This document shows, piece after piece, positions 44,690 to 54,461 of a stretch of 64,000 nucleotides of DNA (position 1 is its first letter; each line of letters opens with the position of its first letter). A program made the translations under genes and the position numbers. This DNA comes from an uncultured Flavobacteriaceae bacterium (GTDB lineage: Bacteria; Bacteroidota; Bacteroidia; Flavobacteriales; Flavobacteriaceae). The notes under the pieces were generated by a model, which saw only the letters and a list, made by a program, of their open reading frames with translations, made no database searches and was not told the DNA's origin. The stretch is taken from contig CAJQLD010000028.1 of NCBI GenBank assembly GCA_905479095.1, positions 1 through 64,000 on the forward strand. Reading direction: 5' to 3'.

Positions 44690-47128
44690 TTATTCGTTTG
44701 TGTTTATATTCAATTTTTCACCTAATATATGCGTATAAATAGTCGTAAATATGACAATGCTGATTGAGCTTAAAGGCATTAAAATTGCGGCAACTATAGG
44801 CGCGAGATGTCCGGAAACAGCAAATCCAATTCCGATTAGGTTATAGCACAGTGAGAACATAAAGGCATATTTGATCACCTCTTTGCCTTTTCGTGAAAGT
44901 GTCATAAACGTAGCGATGTCTTTAAATCGAGAGGCATCTAAAATACCATCACAGGCTGGAGAAAACACATTAATATTTTCAGAAATCACGAGACCAACGT
45001 TGCTTTGAGCAAGTGCGCCCGCATCATTTAATCCATCTCCAATCATTAGAACCTTCCTCCCTTTTTCCTGAAGGGTTTTTATATAGTTAAGCTTGTCGAC
45101 AGGTTTTTGATTAAAAACAAAATCGGTCGGTTCGGGAAGTATGGTTTTTAAATGTGCTTTCTCACCCTCATTATCTCCAGAAAGAACGATGAGTTTATAG
45201 TTTTTTTCGAGCGATTGAAATACGTTTTGCATGCCTTCACGGTATGCATTATAAAAGACATAACACCCTTTATAACAATCGTTGGTGCTAATGTGAACGC
45301 TGGTTTTGTTTTGGGCAAATTCAGCTAAATCGACTTGTGGGTTCGCTACAAAAGCATACGAACCAACTTTGATTGAATTGTGGTTTAAAACTCCAACGAG
45401 TCCTTGCCCGACTTCTTCTTTAAAATCGTCAAGAGTGTCGATGTTGTGCTCTCGCAATAAATGATATAATGAGCGACTCAAAGGGTGATTTGAGGCGCGT
45501 AAGGTTGAGGTTAATAAGGACTGTTCCTTGTCAGAAAGTTCAATGCCCTCGTAAGTAATTACGTTTTTATAATTGGTGGTGAGGGTGCCTGTTTTATCAA
45601 ACACCACAGTATCAATCGTAGCGAGTTGCTCAATGACGCCACTATTTTTGACGTAGCACTTATGAGTTCCAAAAATGCGTAATAGATTGCCAAGCGTAAA
45701 CGGGGCCGCAAGTGCAATCGCACAAGGGCATGCGACAATGAGAACTGCAGTAAACACATTAAGCGCCAAAGACGGGTTGTAAATCAACCAAAACAGCGTT
45801 GCTAAAAGAGCAATACTTAGAATGCTAATGGTAAAGCGTTTGCTTATTTGATCTGTTATAGATTGAAACGTACTTTGGTTGTTTTTACTAAAAATTTCAT
45901 TTGACCATAGTTGAGTCAAATAACTTTGTTCCACGGATTTTAGGACTTCCATTTCTAAAACACCACTTTGTTGCCTTCCGCCAGCATATAAATGGTCTCC
46001 AGGGTGTTTAGAAATCAGTTCCGCTTCGCCAGTGACAAAACTGTAATCAATTAAAGCAGTGCCGTTTATTAACAGACCATCCACAGCGATCAATTCGTTA
46101 TTTCTAATAATAATTCGATCCCCAGCCACTAAATCATACACTGGGGTTTGTTCTTCTTTTGGATCTGTATTTTGATAATTTTTAGAACTATTGGGATCAA
46201 GTTTTACTTTAATGAGTCGCGTTACCGCAATCGGGAAATACGATTTGTAATCCCTTTCAAAAGAGAGAAATGCATAAGTTTTTTGCTGAAAAAATTTCCC
46301 CAATAACAAGAAAAATATCAATCCAGCCATACTGTCTAAAAAACCAGAACCCAAGTTCAAAACAATTTCAACCGCAGACCGAATAAAAAGCACCAAAATT
46401 CCAATCGCAATAGGCACATCAATATTTAATATTTTTGAGCGAATACTTTTATAGGCTGAAATCAAATACTCACTACCAGAGTAAAATGCGACAGGGAGTG
46501 AAAAGGCTAAAATCAGCCATCTAAACACGTGTTTATACCGGTCTAACCAAAACTCAGAAACTTCAAAATACTCTGGAAACGACAAAAACATGATGTTTCC
46601 AAAAGCAAAGCCTGCGACGCCTAATTTATAAATGAGACTCCGATTGATACTGGGTGGTGCGGCGGTACTGTCGTTTAGGGAGATATATGGTTCATAGCCT
46701 ATTTTACTGAGTAAAAGGACGAGATTGTGCAGTGTGAGCGTTTGAGACGAAAATGTAATTCGAACGGTTTTTTTTGGAAAATTGACCTGTGTGGTTTTGA
46801 TCTCAGGATTTAATTTATTTAAATTTTCGAGGACCCAAATACAAGAACTACAATGGATGGTTGGAATGACAAACGAAACGACTTTTGTTGAAAGCTCATC
46901 AAACTCTAAGAGAGTTTGAGCAATTGTTTCATTTTTTAAAAAATCAAATTTCCCATCAAATTTGGATGGTATACTTCCTGGGGATGTTTCTAGTTCGTAA
47001 TAATACGCCAGGTTGTTTTCGTTTAAAATATCAAAAACAGTTTTGCATCCGTGACAACAAAAATAAGTGTCTTGATGCTTGATCCTTCTGGTCGCACATT
47101 CATCTCCACAATGGAAGCATAGAGTCAT
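44690..47128 (-). CDS. ccoI: copper-type P-ATPase CcoI
   Basis: An 812-aa P1B-type ATPase. The N-terminus has a Cys-rich zinc-finger-like segment (CFHCGDEC, CCHGCK) and an HMA-like domain with CSSCIW. The membrane CPC metal site is in VACPCAIALAAP, the phosphorylated Asp in DKTGTLT, and the hinge in GDGLNDAGALAQS. Its place beside ccoSNOQP marks it as CcoI/FixI, which moves copper for the cbb3 oxidase. It has a separate promoter region shared with the divergent Crp/Fnr gene. Confidence 0.94.
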   Translation of the reverse strand: MTLCFHCGDECATRRIKHQDTYFCCHGCKTVFDILNENNLAYYYELETSPGSIPSKFDGKFDFLKNETIAQTLLEFDELSTKVVSFVIPTIHCSSCIWVLENLNKLNPEIKTTQVNFPKKTVRITFSSQTLTLHNLVLLLSKIGYEPYISLNDSTAAPPSINRSLIYKLGVAGFAFGNIMFLSFPEYFEVSEFWLDRYKHVFRWLILAFSLPVAFYSGSEYLISAYKSIRSKILNIDVPIAIGILVLFIRSAVEIVLNLGSGFLDSMAGLIFFLLLGKFFQQKTYAFLSFERDYKSYFPIAVTRLIKVKLDPNSSKNYQNTDPKEEQTPVYDLVAGDRIIIRNNELIAVDGLLINGTALIDYSFVTGEAELISKHPGDHLYAGGRQQSGVLEMEVLKSVEQSYLTQLWSNEIFSKNNQSTFQSITDQISKRFTISILSIALLATLFWLIYNPSLALNVFTAVLIVACPCAIALAAPFTLGNLLRIFGTHKCYVKNSGVIEQLATIDTVVFDKTGTLTTNYKNVITYEGIELSDKEQSLLTSTLRASNHPLSRSLYHLLREHNIDTLDDFKEEVGQGLVGVLNHNSIKVGSYAFVANPQVDLAEFAQNKTSVHISTNDCYKGCYVFYNAYREGMQNVFQSLEKNYKLIVLSGDNEGEKAHLKTILPEPTDFVFNQKPVDKLNYIKTLQEKGRKVLMIGDGLNDAGALAQSNVGLVISENINVFSPACDGILDASRFKDIATFMTLSRKGKEVIKYAFMFSLCYNLIGIGFAVSGHLAPIVAAILMPLSSISIVIFTTIYTHILGEKLNINTNE

Positions 47129-47134
47129 AGGTTG

Positions 47135-47211
47135 TTAGAATTTGGGGATTATTCTAATTACAAAAATACAAATTTCTAGAAATATATATGTTAAAACGAT
47201 GACTAATATCA
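47135..47211. promoter_or_regulatory. divergent ccoI / crp-fnr control region
   Basis: On the minus strand TATTTTTG (47168-47161) is a -7 box for ccoI. A perfect 7-bp inverted repeat TTAGAAT/ATTCTAA (47135-47141, 47151-47157) lies at the predicted ccoI transcription start. TGA-CTAATA-TCA at 47200-47211 is a looser FNR-type site between ccoI and the regulator gene. Confidence 0.45.
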
Positions 47212-47309
47212 CCACTCTAATCGCATTTATTTTCAATGTAAATCCTCTTTATTTCAAAAAACAATAGCCGTTTTTTTTGAAAGTATATTTATAATGTTAC
47301 TTTTATTAA

Positions 47310-48011
47310 ATGGAAAATGATAAAGAAGAGCGGTGTGAAAATTGTTTAGTCAGGCAATTAAACGCCCTTAATTCTCTTAATAAAGATCAATTAAAACGTA
47401 TTTCCGAGAGTAAAATCTCTAAATCCATAAAAAAAGGAGATTCTATATTTGAAGAAGGAGAAAAACTAAACGGTGTTTTTTGTGTTCGTAATGGTGCGTC
47501 CAAGCTTTCTAAAATGAGTGACAATGGAAAAGATACCATCGTAAAAATAGCAACTCGGGGTGAAGTGCTAGGGCAGCGCTCCGTTATTACCGAAGAAAAA
47601 ACAAACCTAAGTGCCGTTGCTATAAACGATATGGAAGTGTGTTTTATTCCGAAAGCGCTCATTTTAGAGAGTATCAATACCAACCCGCGTTTTGCAAAAG
47701 CAATTCTGCTTCAAATGGCAAAAGACCTCAAATTTGCGGATAATGTAATTGTTAATATTGCTCAAAAAACTGTAAAACAACGCGTTGCTGAAGTTATTTT
47801 ATATCTTGATAAAAATTTTGGCATTGATAATCTAGGTTATATAGCAATGACACTCACAAGGGAAGATATTGCTAACATTGTAGGTACCGCCAAAGAAACG
47901 TGTATTCGAACTCTTGCAAGTTTTAAAAAACAAGGATTGATTGCTACGGATGGCAAACATATAAAAATTGAAAAACACAAAGCTCTAGGTCGATTGGTTG
48001 AGAATCTATAG
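47310..48011 (+). CDS. Crp/Fnr-family transcription regulator
   Basis: A 233-aa regulator: N-terminal cNMP-type beta-barrel (about 30-140), a long dimer helix and a C-terminal winged HTH whose recognition helix is IVGTAKETCIRTLASF, with the E...R pair of FNR/CRP. The N-terminus has CENC but not the full four-Cys set for an FNR 4Fe-4S cluster; another Cys lies in VFCVRN and one in EVCFIP. It is divergent from ccoI, so it is the natural candidate to control the cco locus, but the signal it senses is unclear. Confidence 0.9.
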   Translation: MENDKEERCENCLVRQLNALNSLNKDQLKRISESKISKSIKKGDSIFEEGEKLNGVFCVRNGASKLSKMSDNGKDTIVKIATRGEVLGQRSVITEEKTNLSAVAINDMEVCFIPKALILESINTNPRFAKAILLQMAKDLKFADNVIVNIAQKTVKQRVAEVILYLDKNFGIDNLGYIAMTLTREDIANIVGTAKETCIRTLASFKKQGLIATDGKHIKIEKHKALGRLVENL

Positions 48012-48089
48012 TTTCTAGATTATATTTTAGTTGTCGGCATTATTTTTGAAAGCCATTTATTGTATATTTACTTTTAAGCCCCTTTTGAT

Positions 48090-49490
48090 ATGGAAAAATA
48101 TAAGGTATTCATTTTTTATGTCGTGTTAAATGTTTTTTCGTTTAGCTCGATCCATTCACAGGAACTTTCAGAAACACCTCCAAATATACTTGTCGTCGTC
48201 GTCGATGACTTAGGGTATTACGATTTGAGTTTTACAGGTTCACAACTGTACAACACTCCCAATATCGATGCCTTAGCATGCGCCTCAGTATCCTTTACAA
48301 ATGCGTATGCAAATTATCCACGTTGTGTGCCCTCACGATATGCATTAATGACCAGTAAGTATCCTGTAAAAGAGAACAAAGGAACTCTTCATAAAATTCC
48401 GAGTTCGCAAAATTTTATTCACCAATTTAACGCGCTTGGTTACACAACTTCTTATGTAGGCAAGTGGCATTTGGGAACCGATCAAAGTAATCCAAAGGGA
48501 TTTGGTTTTAAGCACTCGTTTGCGGCTGGGGAAGCCGGTGGATTAGGAAGTCATTTATTTCCTTTTAATACCAAAAAAAACGGAAAACCTGCACAACACT
48601 CCGTTCAAGATTTTGAAGGGCTTTCTGATGAAGGTGATTATTCATCTGATTTACTAACCGATGCTTCTATTGATTTTATCCAAAAAAACGAAAACCGTCC
48701 TTTTTTAGCCGTACTCGCATATTATGCGGTACATACTCCAATCGAAGCGAAAGAGGAAGATATTCAGCGTAACATCGTGCAACTCGATACAATCGATTTT
48801 GGAAAAACACCTGAGTATATTAAAGAAGGTCGCGGGCGTCGAAAAATGCGTCAGGACGACCCAGCATACGCAGGATTGGTCGAAAATGTAGACCATAACA
48901 TAGGGCGAGTTTTAGCGACCTTAAAGTCTTTAAATATCGCAAGTAATACGATTATAATTCTAACATCTGACCACGGAGGGTTGTCCAACGGCGGATTCAA
49001 ATGGAAACGGCATTTAGCCACTTCAAACCTTCCGTTGAAAGCAGGCAAAGGTTGGTTGTATGAAGGAGGTATTCGCGCGCCACTATTTGTAAAATGGCCT
49101 CAAAAAATTAAGCCAAAAACAGAAACAGAATCCATTGTGCTTGGAATGGATGTTTTTCCAACACTTTTGGATCTTGTGTCTCAGAAATCAATCGAAAATA
49201 TTGATGGAGTCAGCTTTAAAAACGTATTGTTAAATCAAGAAAAATGGAACCAACGTACCGTGTTTTGGCATTCTAGCAAAGCACGACCACATTCGACAGG
49301 AGATGATAAAGCCTCAGCAATTCGAATGGGAGATTACAAATTAATCGATTTTTATGAAACAAATAAAATAGAATTATACAACCTTAAAAACGATATTGGG
49401 GAACTTCATGACTTGTCTGAATCTAATCTCGACTTGACCTCAAAATTAAAATACAAACTTGACCAATGGAAACAAAAACACCAACTTTAA
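48090..49490 (+). CDS. secreted sulfatase
   Basis: A 466-aa alkaline-phosphatase-fold sulfatase. Signal peptide of ~23 residues ends SIHSQ. The metal Asp pair is in VVVVDDLGYYD (39-40). The formylglycine motif CVPSR (Cys 79) is of the C-type and would need an anaerobic or FGE-type maturase, not found here. YVGKWHLG and the TSDHGG block complete the active site. Secreted sulfatases act on algal or animal sulfated polysaccharides, fitting a marine flavobacterium. Its 3' end overlaps apt by 25 bp. Confidence 0.9.
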   Translation: MEKYKVFIFYVVLNVFSFSSIHSQELSETPPNILVVVVDDLGYYDLSFTGSQLYNTPNIDALACASVSFTNAYANYPRCVPSRYALMTSKYPVKENKGTLHKIPSSQNFIHQFNALGYTTSYVGKWHLGTDQSNPKGFGFKHSFAAGEAGGLGSHLFPFNTKKNGKPAQHSVQDFEGLSDEGDYSSDLLTDASIDFIQKNENRPFLAVLAYYAVHTPIEAKEEDIQRNIVQLDTIDFGKTPEYIKEGRGRRKMRQDDPAYAGLVENVDHNIGRVLATLKSLNIASNTIIILTSDHGGLSNGGFKWKRHLATSNLPLKAGKGWLYEGGIRAPLFVKWPQKIKPKTETESIVLGMDVFPTLLDLVSQKSIENIDGVSFKNVLLNQEKWNQRTVFWHSSKARPHSTGDDKASAIRMGDYKLIDFYETNKIELYNLKNDIGELHDLSESNLDLTSKLKYKLDQWKQKHQL

Positions 49491-49993
49491 AATCATACAT
49501 CACCGACGTTCCTGATTTTCCCAAAAAAGGAATTATATTTAAAGATCTTACCTCATTACTCGAAAGCCCAGAAGGGGTGGAGCAATGTCTTGAAGCACTT
49601 ATATCGACCCTCAAAAATAAACAAATTGATAAAATTGTAGGGATAGAAGCTCGTGGGTTTTTCTTTGGAATGCTATTGGCAACGGCCTTAAAAGTGCCCT
49701 TTGTGCCCGTTCGAAAACCAGGGAAATTACCGCGTAAAGTGATCAGTCAGTCTTACGAATTAGAATACGGTTCGGATGTGTTAGAAATGCATGAGGACGC
49801 TATAAAATCAGGCGAAAAAATAGTCATACATGATGATGTTTTAGCAACAGGCGGTACCGCCGAAGCCGTCTGCAAAATGGTGGAAACATTAGGCGGTCAA
49901 ATCGTACAATGTAACTTTATCATGCAACTTGACTTTCTTGAAGGGGCTAAAAAAATTGCGCCACACACTGTTTTTTCTGCTGTAAACTATTAG
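49466..49993 (+). CDS. apt: adenine phosphoribosyltransferase
   Basis: Salvages adenine to AMP. The 175-aa type I PRTase has the family opener SYITDVPDFPKKGIIFKD, the GIEARGFFFG block and the PRPP loop VIHDDVLATGGTA. The ATG at 49466 lies inside the sulfatase gene, giving a 25-bp overlap; no later ATG retains the family N-terminus. Its stop overlaps the stop of a small convergent gene by 4 bp. Confidence 0.96.
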   Translation: METKTPTLKSYITDVPDFPKKGIIFKDLTSLLESPEGVEQCLEALISTLKNKQIDKIVGIEARGFFFGMLLATALKVPFVPVRKPGKLPRKVISQSYELEYGSDVLEMHEDAIKSGEKIVIHDDVLATGGTAEAVCKMVETLGGQIVQCNFIMQLDFLEGAKKIAPHTVFSAVNY

Positions 49994-50145
49994 TCCAATG
50001 CTTTTTTGGTGACATAGAGGCGCCAACCAAATAATGCCATTTGTGATTTAGATGCTTTGCTAAGGTCCACTTGTTTTTTTGTCAAACTAGGGAGTATTAA
50101 TTTATTGACCTTCGCAATGATTTTAAAAATTACTTTTGAATTCAT
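49990..50145 (-). CDS. 51-aa conserved basic mini-protein
   Basis: A small frame from ATG 50145 to TAA 49990-49992. The product begins MNSKVIFKIIAKVNKLILPS and continues with KKQVDLSKASKSQMALFGWR, ending LYVTKKALD. I remember very similar mini-proteins in other flavobacteria, some loosely labelled SsrA-binding, without experimental backing. It is strongly basic with an amphipathic start, so nucleic acid or membrane contact is possible. It converges on apt with a 4-bp stop overlap. Confidence 0.75.
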   Translation of the reverse strand: MNSKVIFKIIAKVNKLILPSLTKKQVDLSKASKSQMALFGWRLYVTKKALD

Positions 50146-50224
50146 CGTTCAAAAATAGAGATTCTTCTTTTAATTTTACTCAATTTTCATATCTTAGATT
50201 TATCTTCGTAAAAAAAATAACGTT

Positions 50225-51169
50225 ATGGATATTGTTTTGATGCTGCTAGGATTTGTGCTGTTGGTCGTTGGTGGGGATTTTTTGGTACGAGCGTCGGTTG
50301 CGTTATCGTTCAAACTCAATATTTCCAAGATGGTTGTTGGCTTAACAGTGGTGTCATTTGCCACGTCTTTCCCAGAACTTTTAGTCAGTTTAAATGCGGC
50401 ATTGAATGGCTCTCCATCCATTGCGATTAATAATGTAATTGGATCTAATATTGCCAATATTGGGTTGGTACTTGGAATCACGGCCTTAATTGGGACGATT
50501 TATGTCGATTCCTCTTTTTATAAATTCAACTGGCCCGCACTGATGTTTTTTTCGCTTGCTTTTTATTATTTCTTAAGTAACGACCATCAATTAACTGCGT
50601 TTGAAGGCGCTATTTTATTCATTGGATTAGTCATTTTTGTGATATTATTACTCAAAAAGTCAAATACTGCAAATGATGATCATGACGAATCCTTGGAACT
50701 CCAAACAGGAACTTCTAATTTCAAAATTGTAATCTGGTTTATCATAGGAGGCGTTGCCTTGTATTTTGGGGCCGATTGGTTGGTCAATGGTGCAATTGTC
50801 ATTGCAAAACAAATAGGAGTTAGCGAGGCGGTTATTTCGGTGTCGATAATTGCTGTAGGAACCAGCGTTCCCGAGTTAGCAGCTTCTGTAATTGCAGTGA
50901 TTCGAAAAGAAAAGGCCATCTCTTTAGGGAACTTAATTGGGTCCAATATTTTTAATATTGGCTCTGTTCTTGGGCTTACCGCAATGATTAAACCAATAGT
51001 TATTGATGATGCTCAGATTCTGTCGAGAGATATTATTTGGATGTTAGTGTTTGCGGTTATTTTAGTGCCATTGGCATTGATTTTGAAAAGACATGAGCTT
51101 AAAAAAACCGAAGGATTTGTATTGATTTTTATGTACGGAATTTTTATTTATTTGGCCTTTATGTCCTAA
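50225..51169 (+). CDS. CaCA-family calcium/sodium antiporter
   Basis: A 314-aa inner-membrane cation/Ca2+ exchanger (YrbG-like). The two alpha-repeats are visible: VVSFATSFPELLVSLNAAL with GSNIANIGLVLG, and VGTSVPELAASVIAV with GSNIFNIGSVLG. Ten or so hydrophobic segments in a duplicated layout match. It exports calcium using sodium or proton gradients. It is followed 43 bp later by a Cys-rich mini-protein. Confidence 0.93.
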   Translation: MDIVLMLLGFVLLVVGGDFLVRASVALSFKLNISKMVVGLTVVSFATSFPELLVSLNAALNGSPSIAINNVIGSNIANIGLVLGITALIGTIYVDSSFYKFNWPALMFFSLAFYYFLSNDHQLTAFEGAILFIGLVIFVILLLKKSNTANDDHDESLELQTGTSNFKIVIWFIIGGVALYFGADWLVNGAIVIAKQIGVSEAVISVSIIAVGTSVPELAASVIAVIRKEKAISLGNLIGSNIFNIGSVLGLTAMIKPIVIDDAQILSRDIIWMLVFAVILVPLALILKRHELKKTEGFVLIFMYGIFIYLAFMS

Positions 51170-51211
51170 AAAATTACTAATTTTAAAATCACCAATTTAA
51201 ATAAAAATAGT

Positions 51212-51403
51212 ATGAATACTTACGAATGTAAACAATGTGGAATGGCAGTCAAAGCAACTTGTGGAAACTGTGATGTCCCTTTAGAAAATGGGATGATAGA
51301 CCTACCCGATGGTTCTCAAGTACAAGTCTCTAAATGTCCAGAATGTGAAGGTAAAATTAAATCACCGATGTGCTGTGGAGATGACATGAGTTGTAATTTG
51401 TAA
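51212..51403 (+). CDS. Cys-rich zinc-ribbon-like mini-protein
   Basis: A 63-aa protein with nine Cys: CxxC at 6-9, CxxC at 17-20, CxxC at 42-45, a CC pair at 54-55 and Cys 61. The paired CxxC motifs suggest one or two zinc ribbons. No signal peptide. I do not know a characterised relative. It lies close behind the antiporter and may share its transcript. Confidence 0.75.
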   Translation: MNTYECKQCGMAVKATCGNCDVPLENGMIDLPDGSQVQVSKCPECEGKIKSPMCCGDDMSCNL

Positions 51404-51769
51404 AACCCTCTCTAGTGTTGACACTTCAAAGTGGTAAGGCTGTAATGATTACACAATAGTATTTAGGTTTTTTCACCCTAATGTATTCCAAAAAATTGCA
51501 TGTTAATTTTTTAAATCTAAAACTAATAATTTTCTTATTAGAAAGAAAAATAGCTATATAACCCTATTAATGACTCAAATCACCCTTGTTTTTTTGAAAT
51601 TTAAGGGTATCATTGTTGTAGTTAATCTTTTAAAATTGTTTTTAGATTAAATTTTATTGATGAGTTTATACATTTAGTTCTTCTATTTTTTTCCCAAAAA
51701 AATCATGAAAACAAGTTTGTAATTTACTCACTCAATGTTTTATTATGAATATTTTAAACCCTACTTATC
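51404..51769. other. 366-bp intergenic region before a T9SS cargo gene
   Basis: No gene seen. CTAATAA/TTATTAG and ACCCTT/AAGGGT are inverted repeats that could form leader hairpins. TATCATTG (51608-51615) is one base off the -7 consensus and lacks a properly spaced -33 TTG. The long AT-rich leader before the cargo gene is the notable point. Confidence 0.4.
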
Positions 51770-54448
51770 ATGAAAAAAACCTACTTATGTTTGCTGTTGT
51801 TTTCTGCACTTATGTTTACTGCTTTCGGGCAAACAAGAATATTTAACGGAGGAACCGACAATTTGTTTTCTACCTCCACTAATTGGAAGGATGGCTTACT
51901 TCCAACCCTTCTTGAGATCACCCAAATCAACCAAAGCCCTACGACTGTCACAGTAGATGCAGATTACTCACAATCGAGGTTACAGACAAACTTAACAAGA
52001 ATTACTGATTTACTTATTAGTGGAACTAATACACTTACGATTGATACGCAATCTACAAATGGGACTTTTGGTTCAGGTAATGCAATTGCAATAAATCATA
52101 GAGCAAATAATTTATCAAACTTAGTGATCGACTGTCCAATTACCATCGCAAATTCTGGGACTGGTAAGTGGTCAAGAGTTGATGTTTCTGGAACTACTTC
52201 TGGAAATACTATTGATTTTGGAGTAAATAGTATTTTAAATATTGAGAAACTAAAAAGTAACTTAGGATTTTGGGGAACCGAACATAATTATTTATTTAAT
52301 GGGACTATTTCGGGGACAGGAGATATAGGAATTGGGACTACCGCAACGTTTAGTTCTACCTTTGATAGGCAGTTTACAGGATATGTTTATTTAGAAAGTC
52401 CAGCTAATGTAACTGTTAATTCTACTTCGTTTTTAGATGGTAGTGCGAACGCTAGGCTACAAGCAGAAAGCTCGGCAACAGTTACGTTGAATACACCTAA
52501 TGTTTTTATAAATGAACCGGAAATTAGTTCCAGGGGTTCAGGCACTAACTTAACATTGAATGTGAATGCCAATCAAACAAATATTGGAGTTTTAAGAACT
52601 TCTACGGGTGCAACTTTGACGATTAATTTAGATTCCAGTGTCACTGAGTTTAGTTGTAAAGCTCAAAATTTTAATGCAGGTGCTTGGGCAGGGTCAGTAG
52701 TTATCAATGGCTTTAGAGAGGGTGTGGTTCGTTTTGGAACGTCCGCCGCTGGTTTAACTGCTGGAGAACTCGCCTTAATTTCTACTGATGCTGCTGGAAA
52801 AACGATTGTTGTTGGACCAGATGGGTACCTTTATTTTGATACAACCTATATATTTTCAGGAAGTTGGAATACGGACCCTGGGGTAACAGCCCCCACTGCA
52901 TCCAGTAATTTAATCATCCAGTCTGGAAATCCATTATTAGGAGGTGCAAAGGATACTGGATCAACAACAACTTTTGGTGATATAACCATTGCTCCAGGAG
53001 CTGGGTTAAGGTTTAATGCGGGTAACAGTCTTACAGCAAGCTCTGTAACCATGGAATCTACCTCCACTGAGTTTTCTACGTTTATTATAAATAACCCACC
53101 AGCGGCGCTGAGTCTTGGGGATTTTAAATACAAACGCTATGTATCACAAACAGGGGCTTCTGGCGGTACAAATGATTTAATTTCATCGCCAGTGGCAGGG
53201 CAAACCTTTGGAGGTTTTGCTAGTGATCCTGATAATAGTAATTTATCTGCTTCAGGAACTCTGAGAGCCTTTGCACCTTTTGATAAATCAACTGGAACCT
53301 ATACAAATTATGATGCCGTTGCAGATGCATCAATGGTCATCGAAAGTGGAGTCGGGTATCGAGTGGCTACGGATGATGGAAGCCTCTTGACTTTTACGGG
53401 TAATATGCCGTTAGATAATTTATCAATTCCAATTTCATTTGTTACCGGAACTCCAAGCGGTCACTGGCATTTAATAGGAAACCCCTTTCCAGCTTATTTA
53501 AATCTTGGTAAATTTTTGACTGCTAATACAGCGGTGATGGAACCCAGTTACGCTGCAGTTTATGGATATAATGCCGCATCAGTGAATTCAAATCATAGTT
53601 CATGGACTGTATGGGATTCAAACACACCACCGGATAATTTAATTGCGCCTGGTCAAGGGTTTTATGTAGCGAGTAACGCAGCTGGTGGTAATATCAGCCT
53701 CACGAGAGCCATGAGAGCATCTGGTGGTGGCGATGATTTTATTTCAGGTCGTATTGGAGCTGTCAACCTAGCTCAAGCAAAAATAAATATTAGTAGTGGC
53801 AGTAAAAGAGGAGTAACGAATCTTTATTTCCGAGACATTAATACCCGTGGTTTAGATCCAGGATATGATACAGGTGCTTATGCTACTGACGATTTTGGGG
53901 TTTATTCTCGTTTGGTAGAAGATAACCAAGGCATCGATTTTTATAATCAGTCCTTAGCGTATTCAGATTTAAACGATGTGATTGTTCCTCTAAGTGTTCA
54001 TACGATTGCGAATGAAGCATTTTCAATTTCAATAGACTTAAGTTCCACGGTCCCTGCCGGAACCTATGTCTATTTAGAGGATACTACACAAGAAACTCTG
54101 ACGCTTCTTAGCACTGGAGAAGCTTATCGTTATACCCCAACAGATGCGTTAAGTGGGTCTGGCAGGTATTTCTTACGTTTTTCAGCTTCCGCTTTAGATG
54201 TGCACTCTGAAACGCTTAAAGGATTGGAAATTTTCGCAGTCAATAGAACATTACATATTAATGGTGTAATAGATAAGACGTCTTCTGTTATGATATATGA
54301 TTTACAAGGTCGCCAAGTAAGTTTTAATAAGTTAGAATCAAGTCAACCTTTAAACACATTAGATCTGTCCCATTTTACTTCAGGTTTATATATAGTTTCT
54401 GTTCGATCTAGAAACCAACAACTAACTCAAAAAATAATTATTAAATAA
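51770..54448 (+). CDS. T9SS-secreted beta-rich surface protein
   Basis: An 892-aa secreted protein. Signal peptide of ~20 residues ends TAFGQ. The centre is rich in Thr/Ser/Asn/Gly, pointing to repeated beta strands. A WHLIGNPFPAYLNLGKF block near 565 is common in flavobacterial T9SS cargo. The last ~75 residues are a type A sorting domain (LHINGVIDKTSSVMIYDLQG, then LSHFTSGLYIVSV and a KIIIK end). It would be exported by the type IX system and attached or released. Immediately downstream is a 54-aa exported micro-protein. Confidence 0.88.
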   Translation: MKKTYLCLLLFSALMFTAFGQTRIFNGGTDNLFSTSTNWKDGLLPTLLEITQINQSPTTVTVDADYSQSRLQTNLTRITDLLISGTNTLTIDTQSTNGTFGSGNAIAINHRANNLSNLVIDCPITIANSGTGKWSRVDVSGTTSGNTIDFGVNSILNIEKLKSNLGFWGTEHNYLFNGTISGTGDIGIGTTATFSSTFDRQFTGYVYLESPANVTVNSTSFLDGSANARLQAESSATVTLNTPNVFINEPEISSRGSGTNLTLNVNANQTNIGVLRTSTGATLTINLDSSVTEFSCKAQNFNAGAWAGSVVINGFREGVVRFGTSAAGLTAGELALISTDAAGKTIVVGPDGYLYFDTTYIFSGSWNTDPGVTAPTASSNLIIQSGNPLLGGAKDTGSTTTFGDITIAPGAGLRFNAGNSLTASSVTMESTSTEFSTFIINNPPAALSLGDFKYKRYVSQTGASGGTNDLISSPVAGQTFGGFASDPDNSNLSASGTLRAFAPFDKSTGTYTNYDAVADASMVIESGVGYRVATDDGSLLTFTGNMPLDNLSIPISFVTGTPSGHWHLIGNPFPAYLNLGKFLTANTAVMEPSYAAVYGYNAASVNSNHSSWTVWDSNTPPDNLIAPGQGFYVASNAAGGNISLTRAMRASGGGDDFISGRIGAVNLAQAKINISSGSKRGVTNLYFRDINTRGLDPGYDTGAYATDDFGVYSRLVEDNQGIDFYNQSLAYSDLNDVIVPLSVHTIANEAFSISIDLSSTVPAGTYVYLEDTTQETLTLLSTGEAYRYTPTDALSGSGRYFLRFSASALDVHSETLKGLEIFAVNRTLHINGVIDKTSSVMIYDLQGRQVSFNKLESSQPLNTLDLSHFTSGLYIVSVRSRNQQLTQKIIIK

Positions 54449-54461
54449 TAACTTGCTATTT

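Noticed and set aside
47318-47360. CENC at the start of the Crp/Fnr protein considered as an FNR iron-sulfur site
   Set aside because: The standard N-terminal Cys spacing plus a fourth downstream Cys is not met clearly, so I do not call it an oxygen-sensing FNR.
51404-51769. Long leader before the T9SS gene considered as a riboswitch
   Set aside because: Only two simple hairpins are visible and none matches a riboswitch class I know.
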